Under the pieces are notes generated by a model. That model saw only the letters and a program-made list of their open reading frames with translations, was not told the DNA's origin and searched no databases. Both the position numbers and the translations under genes were made by a program. From Acidobacteriota bacterium (GTDB taxonomy: Bacteria; Acidobacteriota; Vicinamibacteria; Vicinamibacterales; JAKQTR01), in the NCBI GenBank assembly GCA_026393755.1, contig JAPKZO010000022.1:62001-126000 (forward strand): a stretch of 64,000 nt of DNA, written 5' to 3'. This document shows, piece by piece, positions 27,317-35,253 of the stretch. Numbering within the stretch: position 1 is the stretch's first letter; each line of letters starts with the position of its first letter.

Positions 27317-28987
27317 ATGCTGCGATATCTGAACATCAGGAATCTGGCGGTCATCGAGTCGCTCGAGGTCACGCTTCAGCCAGGTTTGAACGTGATGACT
27401 GGCGAAACCGGCGCCGGCAAATCAATCGTGGTGGGCGCGGTTGGACTGTTGCTCGGCGATCGCGCTTCCGCGGATGTCATCCGAACAGGCGAAGAAATAG
27501 CGATCATCCAGGCGGTATTCGATCACGAGGGGCGCGAACTGATCGTGCGAAGAGAGATCAACGCGCAGGGCCGCAGCCGGAGCTTTGTCGACGGCGTGCT
27601 GGTGACCGCATCGGCGCTCAAGGAACTTGGCGCCACTCTGGTTGATCTGCACGGTCAGCACGAACATCAGGCGCTGCTCGATCCCGATGTCCACCTCGAT
27701 TTGCTCGACAGCTACGCCGGCCTTTCCAGCGAACGCCGCTCAGTGCAGCAGGCGTTCGATGAATGGACCGAGGCGCACCGTCAACTCGAGCAGTTGCGGC
27801 GCGTCGAGCGTGACAAGGAGGCTCGCGCCGAATTCCTGCGCTTTCAACTGAGCGAGATTGACCGCGTCAAACCCGTCGCCGGAGAAGACGAGGGGCTCGA
27901 CGCGACGAAGCGATTGCTTGCGAACGCGGAAAAACTGAAGCGACTGTGCGACGAGGTCTACGGCCGGCTGTACGACGACGACTCGTCAGTGGTCACCTCG
28001 CTCGCGGTCGTGTGGAAGCGAGTAGGGGAGCTGGCGCAGTTCGAACCGCGGTTCCAGCCGTGGGTCGAGGGCCGCGATGCTATCGATGCGGTCCTTGGCG
28101 AACTATCGGGGTTCGTGCGTGAGTATGGCGCCCACATCGATGCGTCTCCCGAGCGGCTTGCCGAGGTTGAGGATCGTCTGGCGACATTGGAGCGTCTGAA
28201 ACGCAAGTACGGGCCGACGCTCGAAGAGGTCGTCGCGAGACGGACGCAATGCGCCGACGAGCTGCTGATGCTCGAGTCGGCAGCCGCGCAGGTCCAGCAG
28301 TTGGAACGCCGTCTCGATTCGGCGGCGAGCGCCTATCGCGAACTGGCGGCGACGTTGTCAACGACGCGTCGCGCGAGGGCGGCCGGATTTGCGTCGGCCC
28401 TCGAGAAGGAACTGGCGGAACTGGCGATGGAACGGGCGAGGTTTGAGGTACGGTTCGAACCTCCCGACCCGACCGACGACGGGTGGACCGTGCGAGGGAT
28501 CGACCAGGCGCAGTTCTACGTGTCGCCGAACCCGGGAGAGGAACTGCGCCCCCTGGCACGCGTCGCCTCGGGAGGTGAGCTCTCGAGAATGATGCTCGCC
28601 TTGAAGACCCTGGCCTCCACCGATTCGCCCGGCAAGACGCTGATCTTTGACGAGGTCGATGCGGGGATCGGGGGAAGAGTGGCTGACGTGGTGGGGCAGC
28701 GCCTCCAGTCGCTGGGCCGGCGGTTCCAGGTGCTCTGCATTACGCACCTCCCGCAGATCGCCGCGGCAGGGAGCAGCCACTACTGTGTGACCAAGTTCGT
28801 CCGGCAGGGGAGAACCGTCACGTCCATCGAGCGCCTCGGCGAACAAGCCCGTGTCGACGAGCTGGCCCGAATGATGGCGGGGGCGGTTGTCGCCGACGGG
28901 GCCAGGTCGGCTGCACGGGAGATGATTGCCGCTCGCGCAGGCGAAAGCGAACGTGAAGCGAAAGGCGAAAGGCGAAAGCGAAAATAG
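27317..28987 (+). CDS. recN: DNA repair protein RecN
   Basis: A 556-residue SMC-like ATPase for double-strand-break repair. Walker A GETGAGKS is in MLRYLNIRNLAVIESLEVTL-type N-terminal context; DLHGQHEHQALLDPDVHLDLLDSY is a RecN hallmark. Two coiled-coil halves flank a short hinge. The signature ASGGELSRMMLALK and Walker B TLIFDEVDAGIGGRVAD close the head, followed by CITHLPQIAAAG. The tail is Arg/Lys/Glu-rich and ends right at the miaB start codon. A weak promoter (TATCAT at 27272-27277) lies upstream. Confidence 0.96.
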   Translation: MLRYLNIRNLAVIESLEVTLQPGLNVMTGETGAGKSIVVGAVGLLLGDRASADVIRTGEEIAIIQAVFDHEGRELIVRREINAQGRSRSFVDGVLVTASALKELGATLVDLHGQHEHQALLDPDVHLDLLDSYAGLSSERRSVQQAFDEWTEAHRQLEQLRRVERDKEARAEFLRFQLSEIDRVKPVAGEDEGLDATKRLLANAEKLKRLCDEVYGRLYDDDSSVVTSLAVVWKRVGELAQFEPRFQPWVEGRDAIDAVLGELSGFVREYGAHIDASPERLAEVEDRLATLERLKRKYGPTLEEVVARRTQCADELLMLESAAAQVQQLERRLDSAASAYRELAATLSTTRRARAAGFASALEKELAELAMERARFEVRFEPPDPTDDGWTVRGIDQAQFYVSPNPGEELRPLARVASGGELSRMMLALKTLASTDSPGKTLIFDEVDAGIGGRVADVVGQRLQSLGRRFQVLCITHLPQIAAAGSSHYCVTKFVRQGRTVTSIERLGEQARVDELARMMAGAVVADGARSAAREMIAARAGESEREAKGERRKRK

Positions 28988-30319
28988 ATGCCGCGACGGT
29001 ACTTGATCGAAACATTCGGCTGCCAGATGAATGTCCACGACTCCGAGCGTATGGCCGGGCTGCTGGAATCGGCTGGCTACGAGCTGGCATCGGACATCAG
29101 CGATGCGGACGTCGTGATCCTGAATACGTGCAGCGTTCGTGAGAAGGCGGAAGACAAGGTGGTCAGCCGACTCGGTGAAATCCGCTCCGAGTCGGAACAG
29201 CTGGGCCGTGACCCGTTGGTCGCGGTTGCCGGGTGCCTGGCGCAGCAGGAGGGATCGGCCTTCTTCAAGCGCTCGCCGTATGTCGATGTCGTGGTCGGCA
29301 CCCAGGCCGAAAAGCGCCTTCCTCTACTGGTGACACAGGCGTTCGACACGTCACGCCGGCAGATCGACATCCACCCCTACGATGACGTCTCGTTTCCCCT
29401 GGGAATCGCACGGCGATCGGACCCGGTGAAGGCCTATGTGACGGCCATCGAGGGCTGCAACGACTTTTGCGCGTTCTGTGTCGTGCCGTACACCCGGGGG
29501 CACGAGCGGATGCGGCCGAAGGCGGACATTCTGGCCGAAGTCGAGCAGGTGGTGGCGAGTGGGAGAAGAGAGGTCCAACTGTTGGGCCAGATCGTGAATC
29601 ATTACCAGGCCCCCGACGACCCGGCGTGCGATTTCGCGGGTTTGCTGGAGGCGGTCAACAACGTGGCCGGGGTGGAACGCATCCGGTTTGCCAGCCCGCA
29701 CCCGCGGCACGTGACATCCCGCCTCATCGAGGCGATCGCGACGCTCCCCAAGGTGTGCAAGCATCTCCACCTGCCCGTGCAATCGGGGTCCAGCCGAATC
29801 CTTGCGGCAATGTGCAGGCGCCACACCCGCGAAGACTACCTCGACCTGGTCGGGGCGCTCCGTTCGGCGGTGCCCGAAATCCGGCTCTCAACCGATATCA
29901 TCGTCGGATTTCCCGGCGAGACTGAATCAGATCATGGCGAGACGCTGTCGCTCGTGGATCGGGTGCGATTCGATTCGATCTTCTCCTTCAGTTACTCCGA
30001 ACGTCCAGGCACGCTGGCCGCGAAGCGACTTCGAGACGACATCCCCGGCGAGGTGAAGTCGCGCCGCCTTGGCGAACTACAGAAGCGACAGCAGGAGATT
30101 CAGCAGTCGATCCACGACGGCCTGGTTGGCCGGACGTTCGACGTGCTCGTAGACAGCGTGAGCCGGCGGCGCGACACGGAAGTTTCGGGTCGAACGACGG
30201 GGAACACGGTGGTGAATTTCCCGGGAACGGCCGACCAGGTGGGCTGCACGGCGGCGGTGCTGATTGAACGTGCCGGCCCCCACAGTCTCTGGGGCCGAGC
30301 CTTGCGATCGACTGCTTGA
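28988..30319 (+). CDS. miaB: tRNA-2-methylthio-N6-dimethylallyladenosine synthase (MiaB)
   Basis: A 443-residue radical-SAM methylthiotransferase that modifies A37 of tRNAs. The N-terminal UPF0004 domain has ETFGCQMNVHDSERM, LNTCSVREKAEDK and AGCLAQQEG, giving three cluster cysteines. The radical-SAM triad is in EGCNDFCAFCVVPYTRG. The next conserved block reads LLGQIVNHYQAP where most MiaB proteins have LLGQNVN. LHLPVQSGSSRIL and DIIVGFPGETE follow, with a TRAM domain at the C-terminus. It begins at the base after the recN stop. Its TGA lies inside the -35 box for the next gene. Confidence 0.94.
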   Translation: MPRRYLIETFGCQMNVHDSERMAGLLESAGYELASDISDADVVILNTCSVREKAEDKVVSRLGEIRSESEQLGRDPLVAVAGCLAQQEGSAFFKRSPYVDVVVGTQAEKRLPLLVTQAFDTSRRQIDIHPYDDVSFPLGIARRSDPVKAYVTAIEGCNDFCAFCVVPYTRGHERMRPKADILAEVEQVVASGRREVQLLGQIVNHYQAPDDPACDFAGLLEAVNNVAGVERIRFASPHPRHVTSRLIEAIATLPKVCKHLHLPVQSGSSRILAAMCRRHTREDYLDLVGALRSAVPEIRLSTDIIVGFPGETESDHGETLSLVDRVRFDSIFSFSYSERPGTLAAKRLRDDIPGEVKSRRLGELQKRQQEIQQSIHDGLVGRTFDVLVDSVSRRRDTEVSGRTTGNTVVNFPGTADQVGCTAAVLIERAGPHSLWGRALRSTA

Positions 30320-30344
30320 CAGCGCCGAGCCAGAAGCCTACTTT
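30316..30344 (+). promoter_or_regulatory. Promoter candidate upstream of the bifunctional nuclease gene
   Basis: A perfect TTGACA at 30316-30321, a 17-base spacer and TACTTT at 30339-30344. The predicted start is near 30351, about 24 bases before ATG 30375. The -10 keeps only the first two and last consensus bases. Confidence 0.5.
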
Positions 30345-30374
30345 GTGTCAGCGGCGTGGCCGCCGGGGGTTCTC

Positions 30375-30860
30375 ATGCAGATTGAAATGGTGATCAAAGG
30401 ACTGATGGTCGACCCTGTCACCAGCATGCCCATCATCATCCTTCGGGATCGTGAAGGCGAGCGGGTTTTGCCTATCTGGGTTGGCGTCTTCGAGGCCAAC
30501 GCCATCGCGCTGCAGATCGAGAACATTGCGACGCCGCGGCCGATGACTCATGACCTGCTGCGAAACGTCCTGGCGGACCTCAATGCCAGTGTGCAGCGAA
30601 TCGTGGTGTCCGACCTCAAGGACAACACGTTCTACGCGTTGATCTACCTGCTCTGCGGAGGCGAAGTGGTCGCGATTGACGCGAGACCCAGCGACGCGAT
30701 CGCGCTGGCCCTTCGCACGCAGGCGCCGATCTACGTGGAGGAATGCGTCATCGAACACGCGAAGTCCATCGACGTATCACCCGACAAGACCGATCCGAAT
30801 CGTCTCCAGCGCTGGCTCGAGAGCCTCGATCCGGAAGAACTCGGCAAGTACAAGATGTAG
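30375..30860 (+). CDS. Bifunctional nuclease (BFN / DUF151) family protein
   Basis: 161 residues from ATG 30375; an upstream extension is open but overlaps miaB and contains the promoter. MVIKGLMVDPVTSMPIIIL, LPIWVGVFEANAIAL, HDLLRNVLADL and DARPSDAIALALR are typical of the BFN domain. Family members include plant stress-linked nucleases and small bacterial proteins of poorly known role. Here it stands alone between miaB and parA with its own likely promoter. The UVR domain found in some members is absent. Nuclease activity is a family inference. Confidence 0.88.
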   Translation: MQIEMVIKGLMVDPVTSMPIIILRDREGERVLPIWVGVFEANAIALQIENIATPRPMTHDLLRNVLADLNASVQRIVVSDLKDNTFYALIYLLCGGEVVAIDARPSDAIALALRTQAPIYVEECVIEHAKSIDVSPDKTDPNRLQRWLESLDPEELGKYKM

Positions 30861-30896
30861 CGTACGATTCAAAAGCAGGCCCAATTCGTCGCTTGC

Positions 30897-30926
30897 TTGA
30901 CACTCTTTCCACGGCCCGCCTAGAAT
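30897..30926 (+). promoter_or_regulatory. Strong sigma-70-type promoter for parAB
   Basis: TTGACA at 30897-30902, an 18-base spacer and TAGAAT at 30921-30926. The predicted start near 30933 leaves a leader of about 70 bases before the parA ATG at 31002. The two hexamers match 11 of 12 consensus bases. Confidence 0.75.
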
Positions 30927-31001
30927 GAAGCCGCCCAAGTCCTGAGCGAACGGATCTGTCGCCGCATTTGTGAATCGAAGGGCTTCGACGGTCCAGGCCA
31001 C

Positions 31002-31757
31002 ATGATTCTATCGATTGCCAACCAGAAGGGCGGAGTCGGCAAGACGACGACCGCCATCAATCTGGCGGCAGCTCTCGCGCTGCGCGGCAAGCGAACGTTG
31101 CTCGTCGACATGGACCCTCAGGCCAACAGCAGCATGTCGTATCTCGATGTGCGTCACACCGAACACAGTTTGTATGAGGTGATGGCCGACAGCGGCGTTC
31201 CGCTGGCTTCCATCATTCAGGCGTCGACCGTTCCCAACCTCTCAGTGGCTCCCGCTCGGATTGCCCTGGCCAAGCTTGAGGGCAAACTGGTGGGGGAGCT
31301 CGACTCCCATTTCCGGTTGAAGGACAGGATCGAGCCCATCCGGGCCGACTACGACGCCATCGTCATCGACTGTCCGCCGACGCTCGGGTTGTTGACCGTC
31401 AACGCGCTAGTGGCATCGACGCACCTGCTGGTGCCGATTCAATCGTCGTACTTCGCTCTGGAAGGCACCGATGATTTGCTCGAGACCGTCGAGAAAGTCC
31501 GGAGCCGCGCGAATCCGGATCTGCGGCTGGTCGGCGTCCTCATCACGATGCACGACAAGCGCACGGCGCTGGCGCGTGATATCCGGCTCCAGATCAATAA
31601 GGTGTTCGGCGAGCAGGTGTTTGCGACCGTGATCAGCAAGAGCGTTCGACTGGAAGAGAGCCCGGCGTACAAAGAACCCATCTTCAGCTTTGCGCCGGAT
31701 TCGTCCGGAGCGACAGAATACTATCGGCTGTGTGAGGAGGTCATCGACCGTGTCTAA
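31002..31757 (+). CDS. parA: Chromosome-partitioning ATPase ParA (Soj)
   Basis: 251 residues, the small chromosomal (type Ib-like) size without an N-terminal HTH. The deviant Walker A KGGVGKTTT has the signature Lys at K9 and the P-loop Lys at K14; LLVDMDPQANSS is Walker A', and IVIDCPPTLGLLTVNAL is Walker B. ParA forms a nucleoid-bound gradient that pulls ParB-parS complexes apart. It has its own strong promoter, and its stop overlaps the parB GTG by eight bases. gidAB/rsmG, the usual neighbours near oriC, are absent, so this locus is not obviously at the origin. Confidence 0.96.
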   Translation: MILSIANQKGGVGKTTTAINLAAALALRGKRTLLVDMDPQANSSMSYLDVRHTEHSLYEVMADSGVPLASIIQASTVPNLSVAPARIALAKLEGKLVGELDSHFRLKDRIEPIRADYDAIVIDCPPTLGLLTVNALVASTHLLVPIQSSYFALEGTDDLLETVEKVRSRANPDLRLVGVLITMHDKRTALARDIRLQINKVFGEQVFATVISKSVRLEESPAYKEPIFSFAPDSSGATEYYRLCEEVIDRV

Positions 31758-32577
31758 GCGATCGGGTCTGCCCGAGACCATTCGGATGCGTCACGATGAG
31801 CACTATGTCGAGACGTTGTCGGCGCCCGCCGGGACGCCGATCGGCCGTCTCGTCACCATCGATCAGATTGATCCGAATCCTGACCAGCCGCGACAGACCA
31901 TGGGGGATCTGTCGGAGTTGATGGCCTCGATTGGCGAGAAGGGGATTCTGGAACCGCTCATTGTCCGGTGCAAGGGAGGGCGGTATCAGATCATCGCCGG
32001 CGAGCGACGGTATCAGGCGGCCGTCCAGGTCGGGCTGACCGAGTTGCCCGTGGTCATCCGAGATGTGGATGAGGACGAGGTCATTGAACTGGCCCTGATC
32101 GAGAATCTCCAGCGCAAGGATCTGACCCCGTTCGAGGAGGCCGAGGCTCTGCACGCCGTCGCCGAAAAGCAGGGGCTGACGCACGAGGATCTCGCGAAGC
32201 GGCTGGGGAAGTCTCGCACGTCAATCACCGAGACCCTGGCCATCAACAAGATGCCAGACGAGGTGAAAACGCTGTGTCGGCTGGCCGACATTTCGTCTAA
32301 GTCTTTGTTATTGCAGATAGTTAGAGAGTCTGACCCCCGGAAAATGATGGCGCTCGTCGAGCGGATCACGCGCGATGGAGCTTCACCGACGCGTCAACAG
32401 GCTCGAGAGGCCGTCGCCAAGCCCAAACACGGCCGGCCGAAGGCCTTTACCTTTGTGTACAAGGCGCCCGCCAGGACGTTCAACTTGAAGATGACCTTTC
32501 CAAAACGACAGGTCGAACGTTCAGAGATCATCCACGCACTCGAAGGCATCCTGGACGAGTTGCGCAGAAGCAAGTAG
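31750..32577 (+). CDS. parB: Chromosome-partitioning protein ParB (Spo0J)
   Basis: 275 residues from GTG 31750. The CTPase/clamp motifs are IIAGERRYQAA and ALIENLQRKDLTPFEEAEAL. The DNA-binding HTH is LTHEDLAKRLGKSRTSITETL. The C-terminal part (FTFVYKAPARTFNLKMTF) differs from the usual short Lys-rich dimerisation domain. Bases 32291-32331 form an AT-rich patch (about 34% GC) using codons rare elsewhere in the window (TTA, TTG, ATA, AGA). A palindrome and repeats follow the gene. ParB loads on parS and slides as a CTP clamp; no classical parS was found in the window. Confidence 0.94.
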   Translation: MSKRSGLPETIRMRHDEHYVETLSAPAGTPIGRLVTIDQIDPNPDQPRQTMGDLSELMASIGEKGILEPLIVRCKGGRYQIIAGERRYQAAVQVGLTELPVVIRDVDEDEVIELALIENLQRKDLTPFEEAEALHAVAEKQGLTHEDLAKRLGKSRTSITETLAINKMPDEVKTLCRLADISSKSLLLQIVRESDPRKMMALVERITRDGASPTRQQAREAVAKPKHGRPKAFTFVYKAPARTFNLKMTFPKRQVERSEIIHALEGILDELRRSK

Positions 32578-32584
32578 TCGGCCT

Positions 32585-32738
32585 GTCGCCAAGCCCGAAG
32601 CCGAGCGTACGTTATGTTAGCTGATGACCGACACGTCTGGGAGTCCGAATAGTCGCCAAGCCCGGAGCGAAGCGTATGTTATGTTAGCCAATGACCGACA
32701 CGTGCCCAGTAGGTCAGTCATTGGTTAACATAACATAC
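32585..32738. repeat. Tandem 52-bp repeats with a 26-bp inverted arm downstream of parB
   Basis: Copies at 32585-32636 and 32652-32703 match at 46 of 52 positions, spaced 67 bases start to start. The segment 32674-32699 is also repeated in inverted form at 32713-32738 (24 of 26 pairs, 13-base loop), giving a long potential hairpin built on ATGTTATGTTA. The AT-rich core stands out against the high-GC surroundings. With the palindrome at 32749-32766, this is all I see in the 303-base gap between parB and lptFG. Confidence 0.8.
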
Positions 32739-32748
32739 ATTATCAGAC

Positions 32749-32766
32749 GTTAGTGATATCCCTAAC
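32749..32766. promoter_or_regulatory. 18-bp palindrome, candidate ParB or regulator binding site
   Basis: GTTAGTGATATCCCTAAC pairs with itself at eight of nine positions around a GATATC centre. It lies 171 bases after the parB stop and 115 before lptFG. Its size is like a parS site, but the sequence differs from the classical TGTTTCACGTGAAACA. Function is unproven. Confidence 0.35.
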
Positions 32767-32880
32767 AATACAGGCCTGTTGACGCATTGTTGATGGATTC
32801 GGACCCTTTCTCTGGCAAACCACCTAGACCACTCTTCCCAAACCGCCGCACCCCAGCGCTGTGGTATCGTTCGAACATTC

Positions 32881-35253
32881 ATGCCGCGACTCATCGATCG
32901 CTACATCATCCGCAGCATCATCAGCCCGTTTCTCATCTCGCTGCTGGTGTTCACGTTTGTCCTCATCATCCCGTTCCTCGTCGAACTGGCCGAACAGCTG
33001 ATCGCCAAGGGCGTCGCCGGCCGGACGATCGTCCTGTTGATGGTCACGCTGTTGCCTCAAGCGCTCTCGGTCACGATTCCGATGGCCCTCCTGGTCGGCG
33101 TGCTCGTTGGCCTCGGCCGCTTCTCCGCCGACCGCGAGTGGGTCGCCGTCCAGGCCTGCGGCGTGAGCATCTTCCGGATCGCGCGGCCGGTCGTGGTCCT
33201 GGCCATCGCGGCCTGGGCCGCCACGTCGTGGGTGATCATCGAAGCCCTGCCTGACGCGAATCAAACGTCACGTGAGATCAGCTTCCGAATCATCGCTCAG
33301 CGTACCGAAGGCGAGGTGAAACCTCGCGTCTTCTTCACCGATTTCCCAAACCGGGTGCTGTACGTCCGGGACGTGCCGAAGGACGGAACCGGCTGGCGCG
33401 ACGTCTTCCTCGCGGATACGACGGTGGCCGCCAGTCCGGTGGTCTACGTGGCCTCGAGCGGCAGGCTCCTGATAGACAGGCAGAAACGATCGATCACCCT
33501 GTATCTGGAGGACTGCACCCAACACAGCAGCAAGGCCGCGACACCCGGCGAATACGATATCTCCCACTTCAAGGAACTGAGCCTGAACCTCGATCCCGAC
33601 TCGGTCTTTCCGCGTACCGGTCCCGAAAAAGGCGACCAGGAAATGACTATTGCCGAACTGCGGGAGCGCATCGACCAGTTACAGGGTCAGGGGGTGTCGA
33701 CGCATCCTGCCGTCATGGCCATCCAGCGGAAGTTCTCGATTCCCGTCGCCTGCCTGGTCTTCGCGTTGATTGGCGTCGGGCTCGGCCTGACCAGCAGACG
33801 CGAGGGCAAGCTCGCGGGATTCGTTCTCGGGATTGCGGTCATCTTCGTGTACTACCTCCTGCTGACGACGGCCCAGTCGGCGGTGAAGGGAAAGATGATG
33901 GTCGCTGAGTTCGCGCCGTGGGTGCCCGATCTTGTGCTCGGCGCGGTCGGGATCGTGCTCGTGCTCGCGCGCGGATCGGCGCTGCGCCGCTGGAGAACTG
34001 TGGTTGGGAGCCTGATGCGGCTGATGAGCCGGCTCGGTTCGGTCAGATGGCTGGCTCCCCTGTCTGGCCGACGGCAGCCCGGCCCCGACGACACCGGCGG
34101 ATGGGTGCCGCGGGCCAGAGGATCGGCGAGAGGATGGCTTCCTCCCGGGGCTTCGATCCTCGATGGGTACCTCAGCCGCATCTATCTCGGCGTCTTCGCC
34201 GTGACATTCTGCGGGTTGGTGGCGATCTTCTACGTCTCGACCTTTATCGAACTGTCGGAGAAGCTGTTCAAGGGCCAGGCCACAACCCAGATGCTGATCG
34301 AGTACCTCTACTGGGCGACGCCCCAGTTCGTGTACTTCTGCATCCCCCTGGCGGTCTTGATCGGCGGCCTCGTGACCATCGGTATGCTGACTCGCAGCAG
34401 CGAACTGATCGTCATGCGGGCGTGCGGGATCAGCCTCTACCGCAGCGCCGTGCCGCTGGTATTGTTTGCGGTGCTGGCGGGAGGGGCTCTGTTTCTGCTC
34501 GAGGAGCGGGTGCTGGTGGCGTCGAACAAACGCGCGGAGTCGCTGCGACGCGTGATTCGCAGCGGAACGTCGCACACGTTCGACCTGGCCACTCGCCAGT
34601 GGCTGGTGGCGAGCAACGGCGACATCTACAACTACGTGTCGTTTGATGCCCAGCGCAACCAGCTCAATGCCCTGTCGGTCTTCCGTTTTCCGGCGAACGC
34701 CTGGCGGCTGCAGAGCCGCTCCTTCTTCCGGGTGGCGTCGTTCACCGGGAGCGCCACCGGCCGCGAGGAACTCGTGGGCTGGGACGGACGCGACGGATGG
34801 ACCCGCGAGTTCGACCGCAACGCCAAAGAGCTGAGCTTCAGGTCGGTGCCGCTGGCCCTCATCCAGATGGAACCGCCGCAGTACTTCGCGACCGAAGCCC
34901 TCGACGCCGATGCGATGACGTACGGGCAACTCGCCCGCTATATCGCCGAGATGCGGACCGTTGGCTTCAACGTCGTGAAGTACGAAGTGGCCCTGCACCG
35001 GAAGGTGTCGTTCCCGTTGGTCACCGTGATTATGATGCTGATCGCGGTGCCGTTCGCGGTGACGACCGGCCGGCGCGGCGCGATGTACGGCATCGGGTTG
35101 GCGATTGTGCTCGCCGTGCTCTACCGAATCGCCGACAGCGTGTTCGGCGCGCTCGGAACCGGCGGAGTCATGATGCCGATGCTCGCGGCGTGGTCGGCCA
35201 ATATCCTGTTCGCGGCAGTGGCCATCTACCTGCTGCTGACCGTGCGCACCTGA
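32881..35253 (+). CDS. LptF-LptG fusion, LPS export ABC transporter permease
   Basis: 790 residues, about twice the size of one YjgP/YjgQ permease, with two complete copies. Copy 1 (MPRLIDRYIIRSIISPFLI to about residue 360) and copy 2 (from LDGYLSRIYLGVFAVTFCG) each have N-terminal helices, a periplasmic jellyroll and C-terminal helices; the matching sequences VQACGVSIFRIARP and MRACGISLYRSAVP mark the repeat. A Gly/Pro/Arg-rich linker joins them. The pair would form the membrane channel for LptB, which is encoded at 14.1 kb. No clear ribosome-binding site precedes ATG 32881. The 3' end overlaps the convergent PHP gene by 28 bases. Confidence 0.92.
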   Translation: MPRLIDRYIIRSIISPFLISLLVFTFVLIIPFLVELAEQLIAKGVAGRTIVLLMVTLLPQALSVTIPMALLVGVLVGLGRFSADREWVAVQACGVSIFRIARPVVVLAIAAWAATSWVIIEALPDANQTSREISFRIIAQRTEGEVKPRVFFTDFPNRVLYVRDVPKDGTGWRDVFLADTTVAASPVVYVASSGRLLIDRQKRSITLYLEDCTQHSSKAATPGEYDISHFKELSLNLDPDSVFPRTGPEKGDQEMTIAELRERIDQLQGQGVSTHPAVMAIQRKFSIPVACLVFALIGVGLGLTSRREGKLAGFVLGIAVIFVYYLLLTTAQSAVKGKMMVAEFAPWVPDLVLGAVGIVLVLARGSALRRWRTVVGSLMRLMSRLGSVRWLAPLSGRRQPGPDDTGGWVPRARGSARGWLPPGASILDGYLSRIYLGVFAVTFCGLVAIFYVSTFIELSEKLFKGQATTQMLIEYLYWATPQFVYFCIPLAVLIGGLVTIGMLTRSSELIVMRACGISLYRSAVPLVLFAVLAGGALFLLEERVLVASNKRAESLRRVIRSGTSHTFDLATRQWLVASNGDIYNYVSFDAQRNQLNALSVFRFPANAWRLQSRSFFRVASFTGSATGREELVGWDGRDGWTREFDRNAKELSFRSVPLALIQMEPPQYFATEALDADAMTYGQLARYIAEMRTVGFNVVKYEVALHRKVSFPLVTVIMMLIAVPFAVTTGRRGAMYGIGLAIVLAVLYRIADSVFGALGTGGVMMPMLAAWSANILFAAVAIYLLLTVRT

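Noticed and set aside
30274-30296. GC hairpin at the miaB 3' end as a terminator
   Set aside because: It lies within coding sequence before the miaB stop and has no T-run.
32578-32880. Possible CRISPR array because of the repeated units after parB
   Set aside because: Only two direct copies and one inverted copy exist, spacers are not uniform, and no cas gene is present.
33679-34998. 439-codon minus-strand open frame inside lptFG
   Set aside because: Antisense shadow; Arg/Gln/His-rich without motifs, while the plus frame encodes a clear permease.
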